From positions 3,879 to 67,878 of the forward strand of contig CAAGJW010000080.1 of assembly GCA_900770215.1 (NCBI GenBank): 64,000 nucleotides of DNA, read 5' to 3'. Positions 18,899-26,256 of the stretch are shown here, one piece after another (position 1 is the stretch's first letter; each line of letters starts with the position of its first letter). Made by a program: the position numbers and the translations under genes. A model generated the notes under the pieces. It worked only from the letters and a program-made list of their open reading frames with translations. It made no database searches and was not told the origin of the DNA. Origin of the DNA: Bacteroidales bacterium (GTDB lineage Bacteria; Bacteroidota; Bacteroidia; Bacteroidales; Muribaculaceae).

Positions 18899-19927
18899 TT
18901 ACTTGTAGGTGCCCTTGCCGCCCAGCTTCTTCAGGCGCAGGACCAGGGCCTTGCCCACCGTGGACAGGTTGCCGTGCCTCAGGTTGAGCCACAGCTCCTC
19001 GAGGCCGCGTGCCGCCTTTATCCACGGGTGCCCCCAGGCGTTGCGGCGGTAGTGCCGCTCCTTGTAGGCCACATTGTCGATCACATATTTCGGGTGCTGG
19101 AGCGGGAACTGGAGCTCAAACCGACGCATGGTGAAAATCTTGCGCAGCCCCCGCGGCGTGGTTTCCAGGCTGGCTGTGTAGTGGGTGGAGTCGGCCGTGA
19201 GGCCTATGTTGTTGACCAGGTTCCTCGTGGGCATGATGGCCAGGCCGTTGTTGAGCAGCATGCAAGCCGAGAAGATGGTCTCAAAATACGGTTTACCCGA
19301 CTTCTTGTGGGCAAAATACATGGGCAGCAAACTCTTGCGGTAGCGGCGCTGGCGCATCACGTCGCGCAGGCGCTCCACAGTCTCGCTGTCGTCGAGAAAG
19401 GTGTAGTCAGGATCCCACTGGTCGACGACGCGGCGCCACGACGCCCACCCCCATATCGAGAACACCGAGGTGAAGAAGTAGTCGGCCGCCACGCCAGGCG
19501 TCACCTCGTCGGTGTTGAAACCTGCGATCATCGTGATTCTCTCGTCGTGCTCATAGCGGTCGAGCATCTCCTTGGCAAAGGTGAAAAACGACCGCGAGGG
19601 CACCACGTCGTCCTCGATCACAATGCACTTGTCGGCCAGCGAGAAGGCCCACCGTTGTGCCAGATAGCCCGACGGGTCGCAGCCCTGGTTTTTCTCGCAG
19701 TAGTGCCGCCGCACGTCGCATTGCCAGTCGATCTGGTCGTCGGCCACCAGCTGGCGGCAGGCCTCTATGCCCGGCATGTCGCGCTCGTCGCGGGGGCCGT
19801 CCTGGTACAGAAACAGGCGGCTGGGGCGCGCTTGCTTTATCGCCTCAAACACTTGCTTGAGCGTCGTGGCACGTGTGAAGAAGAGCAGCAGCACAGCCAC
19901 GTCGACTTGGGCTGGATGTTTTGTCAT
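18899..19927 (-). CDS. Glycosyltransferase-like protein (GNT-I/HlpA-like)
   Basis: This 342-residue protein resembles GT-A transferases often annotated as hemolytic protein HlpA-like: an N-terminal VDVAVLLLFFTRATTLKQVF, LFLYQDGPR, WAFSLADKCIVIEDDVVPS (acidic EDD metal site), TMIAGFN, and SIWGWASWRR. The pattern is like GlcNAc-transferase I folds in which EDD replaces DxD. It lies between the flippase and GT2 genes in the same orientation. The donor and acceptor are unknown. Confidence 0.75.
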   Translation of the reverse strand: MTKHPAQVDVAVLLLFFTRATTLKQVFEAIKQARPSRLFLYQDGPRDERDMPGIEACRQLVADDQIDWQCDVRRHYCEKNQGCDPSGYLAQRWAFSLADKCIVIEDDVVPSRSFFTFAKEMLDRYEHDERITMIAGFNTDEVTPGVAADYFFTSVFSIWGWASWRRVVDQWDPDYTFLDDSETVERLRDVMRQRRYRKSLLPMYFAHKKSGKPYFETIFSACMLLNNGLAIMPTRNLVNNIGLTADSTHYTASLETTPRGLRKIFTMRRFELQFPLQHPKYVIDNVAYKERHYRRNAWGHPWIKAARGLEELWLNLRHGNLSTVGKALVLRLKKLGGKGTYK

Positions 19928-19940
19928 ATCGTTGTTGTGT

Positions 19941-21389
19941 TTATTTTTTCATTCGTTTGGCGAGGAACTTGAGTCCTTCCTCAAAGATTTGCACCCTCAG
20001 CACCTTGAGAGTGCCCAGGTAGAGCCCGGCGGCCAGCAGCACGCGGGCGGCCAGCAGCAGGGCCAAGTGGGTGATGGGCAGGGTCACGGCATAGGTCACG
20101 GCCATGATGCAGGCGGTGATGAGGAAAAACGGCACCACGTCGGCCAGCACATCGCGGTAGCGCACGCCGCTCAGCCGCCGGGCGTGGTAGTGCCACACCA
20201 GCAGCCAGGCAATGTTGAAGACCGAGTATATGGCACACAGCCACAAGATGCCCAGCCGGTAGCAGCCCAGGATGATGCCCACCTGCAGCAGCAGCTGCAC
20301 CACATTGCACCACATGTAGATATCGCTGCGACCGTGGCTGATGACCAGGTTCTGGTACACCGTGTAGAAGGGGAAGAAGGCTCCGCCCAGGCACAATATC
20401 TGCATGATGGCAGCGCTTTGGGCCCACTTCGCCCCCAGGGCGATGATGATGAACTCGTGCGACACCGTGGCCAGGCCCAGCATCACGGGCATCGAGAGCA
20501 TGGCGGTGAAGCGCATCATCTTGCGCATCACGCGCTGCTCGCGGTCTTTCTCGCCCTCCACGGCCACCATCACGGGCTGCGCTATCTGGCCCAGGGTGCC
20601 TTGCACAAAGGTGTAGGCCATAGTATCCCACTTGTAGGCCTGCGAGAAGTTGCCCACAGTGCGCAGGGGGAAGATGCGCCCGAAGATGAAGGTGAGTACA
20701 TTGTTGCTCAGCGAGTTGATGATGGTGGTGATGAGTATCTTCACACTGAAGGCGAACATCTTCTTGATGGGCGTGAAGTCGACGTGCAGGCTGGGGTGCC
20801 ACAGCTTGAAGGTGTAGTAGTAGCGCCCGGCGTTGACCACAGTGATGTAGAGCACCTGCTGCCAGGCCAGGCTCCAGTAGGCCATGCCCTTGAGCGCCAT
20901 GGCGATGCCTGCCGTGCCCGACACCACAATGCCCAGCAGGTTGCACACGGTCACCTCCTTGTTCATCATGTTTTTCATCATGTAGCCGTTGTGGGCAATG
21001 CCGAACGCCCCCACCACAAAGGCCAGGAAGGTGAAGCGCGAGAGCGCCACAAGCGCCGGCTGGCGATAGTAGGCAGCAATGAGCGGCGCCGCTGCATAGA
21101 GCAGCCCGTACATGACCAGGCTGGCTGTGATGTTGAACCAGAACACGGCATTGTAGTCGGTGGCCGTGGGGTGCTTGAGGTTGATGAGCCCGTTGGTGAA
21201 GCCGGCGCTCTGGATGTTGCCGGCTATGGCAGTGAAGATGGCCAGCATGCCCACCAGCCCATAGTCGCCTGGCGAGAGCAAGCGGGCCAGGAAGATGCCG
21301 AACACCACGTTCAGCACCTGCATTGTCCCATTGTTGAGCACGCCCCAAAACAGGCCCTTGGCCGTTTTCTCTTTCAGTGTCTCTGCCAT
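19941..21389 (-). CDS. Polysaccharide flippase (Wzx/PST family)
   Basis: This 482-residue integral membrane protein has about 12-14 hydrophobic helices and the family N-terminus GLFWGVLNNGTMQVLNVVFG, LARLLSPGDYGLVGM. It should move lipid-linked oligosaccharides across the inner membrane. The ATG at 21387-21389 begins the recognisable family start; the frame stays open upstream as far as 22274, but that part is the antisense of licD and is not coding. A TAACTTTG box ends only 8 nt before the ATG (complement of 398-405 within the 21 kb block), so the mRNA may be almost leaderless. Confidence 0.92.
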   Translation of the reverse strand: MAETLKEKTAKGLFWGVLNNGTMQVLNVVFGIFLARLLSPGDYGLVGMLAIFTAIAGNIQSAGFTNGLINLKHPTATDYNAVFWFNITASLVMYGLLYAAAPLIAAYYRQPALVALSRFTFLAFVVGAFGIAHNGYMMKNMMNKEVTVCNLLGIVVSGTAGIAMALKGMAYWSLAWQQVLYITVVNAGRYYYTFKLWHPSLHVDFTPIKKMFAFSVKILITTIINSLSNNVLTFIFGRIFPLRTVGNFSQAYKWDTMAYTFVQGTLGQIAQPVMVAVEGEKDREQRVMRKMMRFTAMLSMPVMLGLATVSHEFIIIALGAKWAQSAAIMQILCLGGAFFPFYTVYQNLVISHGRSDIYMWCNVVQLLLQVGIILGCYRLGILWLCAIYSVFNIAWLLVWHYHARRLSGVRYRDVLADVVPFFLITACIMAVTYAVTLPITHLALLLAARVLLAAGLYLGTLKVLRVQIFEEGLKFLAKRMKK

Positions 21390-21447
21390 CGCAATTGCAA
21401 AGTTAGCGATTTCTTGCAAAGTAAAAAGGTTTTTAGCCCCGCGTCGT

Positions 21448-21478
21448 CTTGCATTTCGGCAATTGTGTGCTATCTTTG
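21448..21478 (+). promoter_or_regulatory. Candidate promoter of first licD
   Basis: CTTG (21448-21451), a 19-nt spacer and TATCTTTG (21471-21478) fit the Bacteroidetes primary-sigma consensus, with one mismatch in the -33 box. The LicD start codon follows 32 nt later. Confidence 0.55.
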
Positions 21479-21509
21479 TAGCAGGGAACTGAAAAAAAAT
21501 CTGATTTGT

Positions 21510-22301
21510 ATGAAAGAAATCGCCACCGTTGCCGAGCTGCGCAGCATCCAGCTGGCTGTGCTCGACCACATCACCGCCTTCTGCGACAAGCACGGCATCG
21601 TCTACTTTCTGGCGTGCGGGTCGCTCATAGGCGCCATTCGCCACAAGGGCTACATTCCCTGGGACGACGATACCGACCTCTTCATGCCTCGTGAGAGCTA
21701 CGACCGCCTGCTGGCCGCCTACCGCGACCCCGACCCGCGCTATGCCCTGATGGCCCCAGGCCGCAAGCAGCGCTACCTCTACACCTATGCCAAGGTGGTC
21801 GACCGGCGCACGCTTGTGGTCGAAGACGAGGTGCCGGGCTACGAGCTGGGCGTGTATGTCGACATCTTTCCGCTCGACTATGTGACCGACTGCCGCTGGC
21901 TGCGCCGCCACGTGGTGTGGAAGTACAAGAAATTTATCTACCGCATGCGCCGGTGCAAGATGCAGCCCAACTTCCTGACCTCGCGATGGCGCTACCTGTT
22001 CTACCGCTACTTCCCGCTGCCGCTGCGGGCCATCGACAGCCTCATCGGGCACACGCTCACTGGCCGCAAGCCCACGGGCACCGTGTGCAACATGACAGAG
22101 GCCAATGCCCTGGAGCGCGAGTGCTTCCCGGCCCACTGCATCGAGGGCGAGCGCGTGCTGGTGGAATTTGAGGGCAAGCACTACAAGACCATGCCGGGCT
22201 ACGACGAGTACCTGCGCCACCTCTACGGCGACTACATGCAGCTGCCGCCCGTCGAGCAGCGCGTGCACCACCACTTTGCCGCCTACTGGCGCGATGCTTA
22301 G
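21510..22301 (+). CDS. LicD-family phosphotransferase, first copy
   Basis: This 263-residue LicD protein has the nucleotidyltransferase-like metal site PWDDDTDLFMPRESYDRL near residue 53, preceded by FLACGSLIGAIRHKGYI, and the VDIFPLDYV segment. LicD proteins move a phosphocholine (or related phospho-amine) group from a CDP-linked donor to a sugar of a cell-surface glycan. A paralogue of similar length lies at 23996, and the DUF4143 ATPase cassette lies between them. It is divergent from the flippase gene. Confidence 0.9.
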   Translation: MKEIATVAELRSIQLAVLDHITAFCDKHGIVYFLACGSLIGAIRHKGYIPWDDDTDLFMPRESYDRLLAAYRDPDPRYALMAPGRKQRYLYTYAKVVDRRTLVVEDEVPGYELGVYVDIFPLDYVTDCRWLRRHVVWKYKKFIYRMRRCKMQPNFLTSRWRYLFYRYFPLPLRAIDSLIGHTLTGRKPTGTVCNMTEANALERECFPAHCIEGERVLVEFEGKHYKTMPGYDEYLRHLYGDYMQLPPVEQRVHHHFAAYWRDA

Positions 22302-22314
22302 GGCCGCCTCTCGC

Positions 22315-22332
22315 TTTTGCCCACGGGCAAAA
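22315..22332 (+). terminator. Short inverted repeat after licD
   Basis: TTTTGCCC (22315-22322) and GGGCAAAA (22325-22332) form a perfect 8-bp inverted repeat 14 nt after the licD stop. It has no T run after it, so its role as a terminator is uncertain. Confidence 0.35.
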
Positions 22333-22334
22333 CG

Positions 22335-22449
22335 GAAAAGTGTAGTTTTCGAGGTGCGATTTTGATGGAAAAGTGTAGTTTCGACTTGCCCATTTCGATA
22401 GAAAAGTGTAGTTTTGCAAGGTGAAAATCATGAGAAAAGTGTGATTATG
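22335..22449 (+). repeat. 33-bp periodic repeat array upstream of the ATPase gene
   Basis: Four successive units begin at 22335, 22368, 22401 and 22434, exactly 33 bp apart. Each starts with GAAAAGTGTAGTTTY (the last is degenerate, GAAAAGTGTGATTAT) followed by 18 nt of more variable sequence. The fourth unit runs into the ATG of the DUF4143 ATPase gene at 22447. On the minus strand the period of 11 codons reads as repeated NYTF blocks. The array from 22357 to 22419 recurs with one mismatch at 23825-23887 on the other side of the gene. Confidence 0.9.
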
Positions 22450-23772
22450 ATACTGAAACGCAAAATAGAAGATGAGATAAATGCCTATTTCACAAGCCAC
22501 TCGACCAAGATGATGATCGTCGACGGTGCACGGCAAGTGGGCAAGTCGTTTGTCATCAGGCACCTGGGCCAGCGGCAGTTTGCCAACTATATCGAAATCA
22601 ACATGGAAGCCGACAAGCTGGGCGACCGCCTCTTTGCCGAAGCCAAGACGGTGAATGACTTCTATCTCTCACTGAGTATCGTGGCTGGCGACCGCCTGAA
22701 GGAGCGAGAAAACACCCTCGTGTTTATCGACGAGATCCAGGCCTACGACCACTTGCTCACTCTGGTCAAGTTTCTCATGCAGGATCGGCGGTTCACCTAT
22801 ATCGCCAGCGGATCGCTCCTGGGCGTCACACTCAAGAAGACGCAGTCGATACCCATAGGCAGCATTGTGCGCAAGCACATGTATCCGCTCGACTTCGAGG
22901 AGTTTCTTTGGGCCAACGGAGTGGCCCCGGCATTTGTCGACAGCCTGCGCCAGGCTTGGCAAGACAGGACCACGCTGCCCCAAAGCATTCACGACAAGAT
23001 GATGGCGTTTTTCCGCACCTATCTGCTCACAGGCGGCATGCCCGATGCAGTGAACACCTACATCACCACACATAACATCATCGAGACTCGGCAAATTCAA
23101 ACCGACATACACGACCTCTACGGCGATGACGCGGCAAAATATGAAAAAGCTGCATCACGCAAGTTGAAAATCATGCGCATCTACCAGATGATACCTTCCA
23201 ACATGGAGAACCGCAAAAAGCGCATTGTGGCCAAGGATATCGAAGGCAAGCAGGGCAAGCGCATGAACGACTACCTCGATGAGTTTGAATATCTCATTTC
23301 GTCGGGCATGGCACTCGGGGTGAAGGCAGTGAGCAAGCCCAGTTTCCCGCTGGTGCAAAACAGCGGCAAAAACCTGCTCAAGCTCTATCTCAACGATGTG
23401 GGACTGCTCACGAGTGTACTCTATGGGCGCAATGTGATGCCCATTTTGCGCGACGAGAGAAGTGTGTACCTGGGAGCGGTCTACGAGTCGGTCGTCGCAC
23501 AGGAATTGAAGGCCCACGGTCACGACCTCTACTACTACGACAACAAGAAGCTGGGCGAAGTCGACTATCTCACCGACGACCAGCAGCGCCTCTCGGTTTT
23601 GCCCATCGAGGTGAAATCGGGCAAGGACTACACCGTGCACAGCGCGCTCGACCGCTTCTTGAGCATCGAGGAGTATCACGTCGCCGAGGGCTTGGTATTC
23701 TCCAACGAGCGCCGCGTGTGGCACGAGCGAGGCATCACCTACCTGCCCATCTACTTCATCATGTTTGTGTAA
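22447..23772 (+). CDS. AAA-family ATPase with DUF4143
   Basis: This 441-residue protein has an AAA_14-type ATPase domain (Walker A GARQVGKS at 27-34; Walker B LVFIDEIQ; sensor-like YIASGSLLG) and a C-terminal DUF4143 domain with a PD-(D/E)XK-like pattern (VDYLTDD followed by PIEVKSGK). The family is widespread and variable in Bacteroidales; its biochemical role is not established, although nuclease-like and toxin-antitoxin or defence roles have been suggested. I choose the ATG at 22447, where the conserved N-terminus begins; an ATG at 22414 lies inside the repeat. The gene is bounded by 63-bp direct repeats and interrupts an otherwise glycan-related locus. Confidence 0.88.
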   Translation: MILKRKIEDEINAYFTSHSTKMMIVDGARQVGKSFVIRHLGQRQFANYIEINMEADKLGDRLFAEAKTVNDFYLSLSIVAGDRLKERENTLVFIDEIQAYDHLLTLVKFLMQDRRFTYIASGSLLGVTLKKTQSIPIGSIVRKHMYPLDFEEFLWANGVAPAFVDSLRQAWQDRTTLPQSIHDKMMAFFRTYLLTGGMPDAVNTYITTHNIIETRQIQTDIHDLYGDDAAKYEKAASRKLKIMRIYQMIPSNMENRKKRIVAKDIEGKQGKRMNDYLDEFEYLISSGMALGVKAVSKPSFPLVQNSGKNLLKLYLNDVGLLTSVLYGRNVMPILRDERSVYLGAVYESVVAQELKAHGHDLYYYDNKKLGEVDYLTDDQQRLSVLPIEVKSGKDYTVHSALDRFLSIEEYHVAEGLVFSNERRVWHERGITYLPIYFIMFV

Positions 23773-23824
23773 ACATGCGGCCAAATTTCATTCCACACCG
23801 TGCCGCATTGTAGTTTTAGGTGGC

Positions 23825-23887
23825 CGATTTTGATGGAAAAGTGTAGTTTCGGCTTGCCCATTTCGATAGAAAAGTGTAGTTTTGCAA
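23825..23887 (+). repeat. Right-hand 63-bp copy of the 33-bp repeat array
   Basis: This block matches 22357-22419 over all 63 bp with a single difference (A/G inside the second unit). A degenerate earlier unit, GCATTGTAGTTTT, lies just to its left (from about 23804). It sits 52 nt after the ATPase stop codon and 108 nt before the second licD start. Confidence 0.92.
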
Positions 23888-23995
23888 TACCACAAACAAG
23901 CAACAAGCATGGCTATGCCGATGAATCACAGCGCGTTTTGACGTTGCAAGCCCAACACTAGACGCTGTTGCTCATCACGACAGCCCGCAAGCATC

Positions 23996-24778
23996 ATGAA
24001 ACAGATTACCGACATCAAGGAGCTGCGCAGCATCCAAATCAACATTCTGCGCGAGATTCACAACTTCTGCACAGCGCATGATATCACCTATTTCCTTTCA
24101 AGTGGAACATTGTTGGGGGCTGTGAGGCACAAGGGTTACATCCCTTGGGACGACGACCTCGACATCTACATGCCACGTGAGAGCTACGAGCGGTTTCTGC
24201 AACAGTATCATGACGACGGACGCTACCGAATCTATGCCCCTGATCGAATAAAAAAGTACTTCTACACCTTTGCCAAACTTGTCGACACATCCACGCTGCT
24301 TGTGGAGCAAGCGACGCAGGGGTTCAAGATAGGCGTGTATGTCGATATTTTCCCTCTCGACTACATCAGCGATGACCCTGCTGTGCAGCAACGGGTGTTC
24401 GACAAAAAGAAACTGCTCTACAAGATACGCCGTTGCAAAATCTCGAAATCCAACCCGTTGAAGTCGACACTGGGCTATTGCTGCTACAAGATGGTGCCAC
24501 TATCGGTGAAACAGCTGGAAAAAATGATATGCCGTCTCATCGCCACCTCATCACCCACGCACACAGTGTGCAACCTCACCGAGGCAGGGCCGTTGACCAT
24601 CAAGGGATGCTTCCCGGCTGCCGATGTGGCAAAATCGGTCGAGATCGAGTTTGAGGGCCGCAAATTCATGACGATGGCAGGTTATGACGACTATCTCACC
24701 CACACCTATGGCGACTACATGACGCTTCCTCCTATAGAGCAGCGCGTAACGCATAAGTTTGAGGCCTACTGGTTGTAA
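23996..24778 (+). CDS. LicD-family phosphotransferase, second copy
   Basis: This 260-residue LicD paralogue has FLSSGTLLGAVRHKGYIPWDDDLDIYMPRESYERF, shown here in parts: SGTLLGAVRHKGY, then PWDDDLDIYMP with the metal-binding Asp triad. VDIFPLDYIS and the C-terminal YGDYMTLPPIEQRV are shared with the first copy. It should move a phospho-amine group to a glycan. The codon use is less GC-rich than in the first copy, so it is probably not a recent tandem duplicate. It is the last intact glycan gene before the IS66 remnant. Confidence 0.9.
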   Translation: MKQITDIKELRSIQINILREIHNFCTAHDITYFLSSGTLLGAVRHKGYIPWDDDLDIYMPRESYERFLQQYHDDGRYRIYAPDRIKKYFYTFAKLVDTSTLLVEQATQGFKIGVYVDIFPLDYISDDPAVQQRVFDKKKLLYKIRRCKISKSNPLKSTLGYCCYKMVPLSVKQLEKMICRLIATSSPTHTVCNLTEAGPLTIKGCFPAADVAKSVEIEFEGRKFMTMAGYDDYLTHTYGDYMTLPPIEQRVTHKFEAYWL

Positions 24779-24799
24779 ATTCGATATTTCTCAAGACCG

Positions 24800-24922
24800 T
24801 TAAATCCAGAATTTCTTGTCCTCTATCACCTGTTGCATCGATGGAGCTCGTTGCCGCAACATTTCATAAATGTGGTGAGCAAACACGATGTCGTGCAGGC
24901 TTGGTCCTGTAATTTGTTGAAA
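24800..24922 (-). pseudogene. C-terminal fragment of an unknown (possibly glycosyltransferase) gene
   Basis: On the minus strand a frame of about 38 codons reads QITGPSLHDIVFAHHIYEM, LRQRAPSMQQVIEDKK and ends FWI-stop at 24800. It has coding character but no start, and an in-frame stop lies immediately upstream. The ITGPSLHD element recalls the end of GT32-type sugar transferases (TGP motif), but this is a weak match. It is directly next to the IS66 remnant, so the rest of the gene was probably lost when the IS inserted or deleted. Confidence 0.4.
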
Positions 24923-24936
24923 AAATCACAGCTCTT

Positions 24937-25233
24937 ATGTTCAATCTCAACGAGAATAATCAGTTTTTCATTTCCAATCTTTCCACCGATATGAGGTTGG
25001 GCATAAATAAAACTTGCGGCAAGGTGCTCCAGTGGGGGCGCATCCGAACGGACGGCATGGTCTATGTCTTCGTGGGGAAGACGCGCAAGATCATGAAGCT
25101 CCTTCACTGGAAACGCGAGAACTACATGATGTGCTACAAGAGGCTTGGGATGGACAGATTCGCCCTGCGGCTGTTCCCCGCCTGCCAGAAGGCGGGGGCC
25201 CCGCAAATCCGCTGGGACGAGCTGGTGCTTTAA
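24937..25233 (+). pseudogene. tnpB: IS66-family TnpB (accessory Orf2), remnant element
   Basis: This 98-residue frame matches the IS66 TnpB family: MFNLNENNQFFI, STDMRLGINKTCG, VYVFVGKTRKIMKLLHW, ENYMMCYKRLGMDRFAL. TnpB is an accessory protein needed for IS66 transposition. The main transposase TnpC that should follow is absent, as is TnpA, and no terminal inverted repeats are apparent, so the element is immobile. It marks the left boundary of an AT-rich segment extending to 28.1 kb. Confidence 0.82.
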
Positions 25234-25249
25234 TCGATAACGTAATTTA

Positions 25250-26254
25250 TTATTTTATCATTTTATTTCCCCAAGCATAGACTTTTTTTATAAACATAGC
25301 GTCAATATGATTTTTTAACGCCAATGAATGGATGAATCTCAGGCCATAGCCGAAATCTTCCTTAAAATATCTACTGTTCACATCTGGAATCCAACCTTTC
25401 TCTGTATGAATCATTGGCGATTTTATGCCTTTGAAAGCTTTTATGCTACTAATCTTATTACAAAGTGATATCGCATCATGACTTTCATAGTAATTCAAAA
25501 CTGGCGGAATAGCTCCTTTCCTAACCCCCAGTTCATCCAACAAATGCTGGAACTCATTATCCATGTCTATATAAAGCTGGGCAGCCTCTGGAGTCCATTC
25601 CTCATAAAATAGTGATTGCCGCGGATAATAGACTCCATCATGCCAATTGCTCCACATTGAATATAATCGGGACGTATGAAGCAATGGATTACTATTTGAC
25701 AAACTTACTTCTAAATAATTGTCAAGCAATTCTACTGGAACACTGAAAAGGTCTGATAATAAAGAGCGTAATGTCTCTACATCATTAAAATTTTCAATTA
25801 CAACTTTCAGAGAGGTCTTAGTTCCCAATAGGTTTGCTTTATGACCATATTCTTCTATCCTTGAAATAAAAGGAACCCTTTGAAATCCAAAAATCGGTTG
25901 CCTGGGAATTATATCATGAGCTTGAAAAAAGAACCCCGTACTTGATACTATTGAACCTACAATCGTGTTGGGCCTCAAGTAAGGTTTTATCTTTTGTATT
26001 TCCTCACGGATATACATTCCTGGCAAACATATTATTACAATATCGGAATAAGGTATACTGTCTTCAGGATTGTCTGAGATATTAGTTAGATTGCCTGTGA
26101 TATAACTAGAGTCAGGCAAAGTAATTATTAATTGCTTTGCCCACAATCTGGGATGCCCAGTAAGTAAAGATACTTTAGTATTGGGCTTTGCGGCAAGATA
26201 ACCACCAACAACATGTCCGAGATTACCTCCACCACATATACATATATTCTTCAT
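25250..26254 (-). CDS. NAD/NADP octopine/nopaline dehydrogenase-family protein
   Basis: This 334-residue protein has an N-terminal Rossmann fold with CICGGGNLGHVVGGYLA (GxGxxG-like), SDIVIICLPGMYIREEI, and STGFFFQAHDI. The C-terminal half fits the opine dehydrogenase domain (SNSNPLLHTSRLYSMWSNW, with the conserved His and Asn), which normally performs reductive condensation of an amino acid with a 2-keto acid. Its base composition is clearly AT-rich and its codons (ATA, AAT, TTA) differ from the flanking genes, indicating transfer. It ends 16 nt after tnpB, facing it, and starts 2 nt after the stop of the fusion gene, which is transcribed first, so the pair forms one operon. The product could be an unusual amino-acid or amino-alcohol decoration; this is inference. 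Confidence 0.8.
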   Translation of the reverse strand: MKNICICGGGNLGHVVGGYLAAKPNTKVSLLTGHPRLWAKQLIITLPDSSYITGNLTNISDNPEDSIPYSDIVIICLPGMYIREEIQKIKPYLRPNTIVGSIVSSTGFFFQAHDIIPRQPIFGFQRVPFISRIEEYGHKANLLGTKTSLKVVIENFNDVETLRSLLSDLFSVPVELLDNYLEVSLSNSNPLLHTSRLYSMWSNWHDGVYYPRQSLFYEEWTPEAAQLYIDMDNEFQHLLDELGVRKGAIPPVLNYYESHDAISLCNKISSIKAFKGIKSPMIHTEKGWIPDVNSRYFKEDFGYGLRFIHSLALKNHIDAMFIKKVYAWGNKMIK

Positions 26255-26256
26255 TT

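Noticed and set aside
21390..22274. Upstream extension of the flippase frame across licD
   Set aside because: Flippases start at the MAETLKEK-type N-terminus; the extension is the antisense of a LicD gene with an intact metal site.
22335..22449. CRISPR array
   Set aside because: The repeated core is only 15 nt with 18-nt intervening sequences, there are four units, the same intervening sequences recur at 23.8 kb, and no cas genes are present.
24937..25233. Complete IS66 element
   Set aside because: Only TnpB is present; TnpA, TnpC and terminal inverted repeats are missing.
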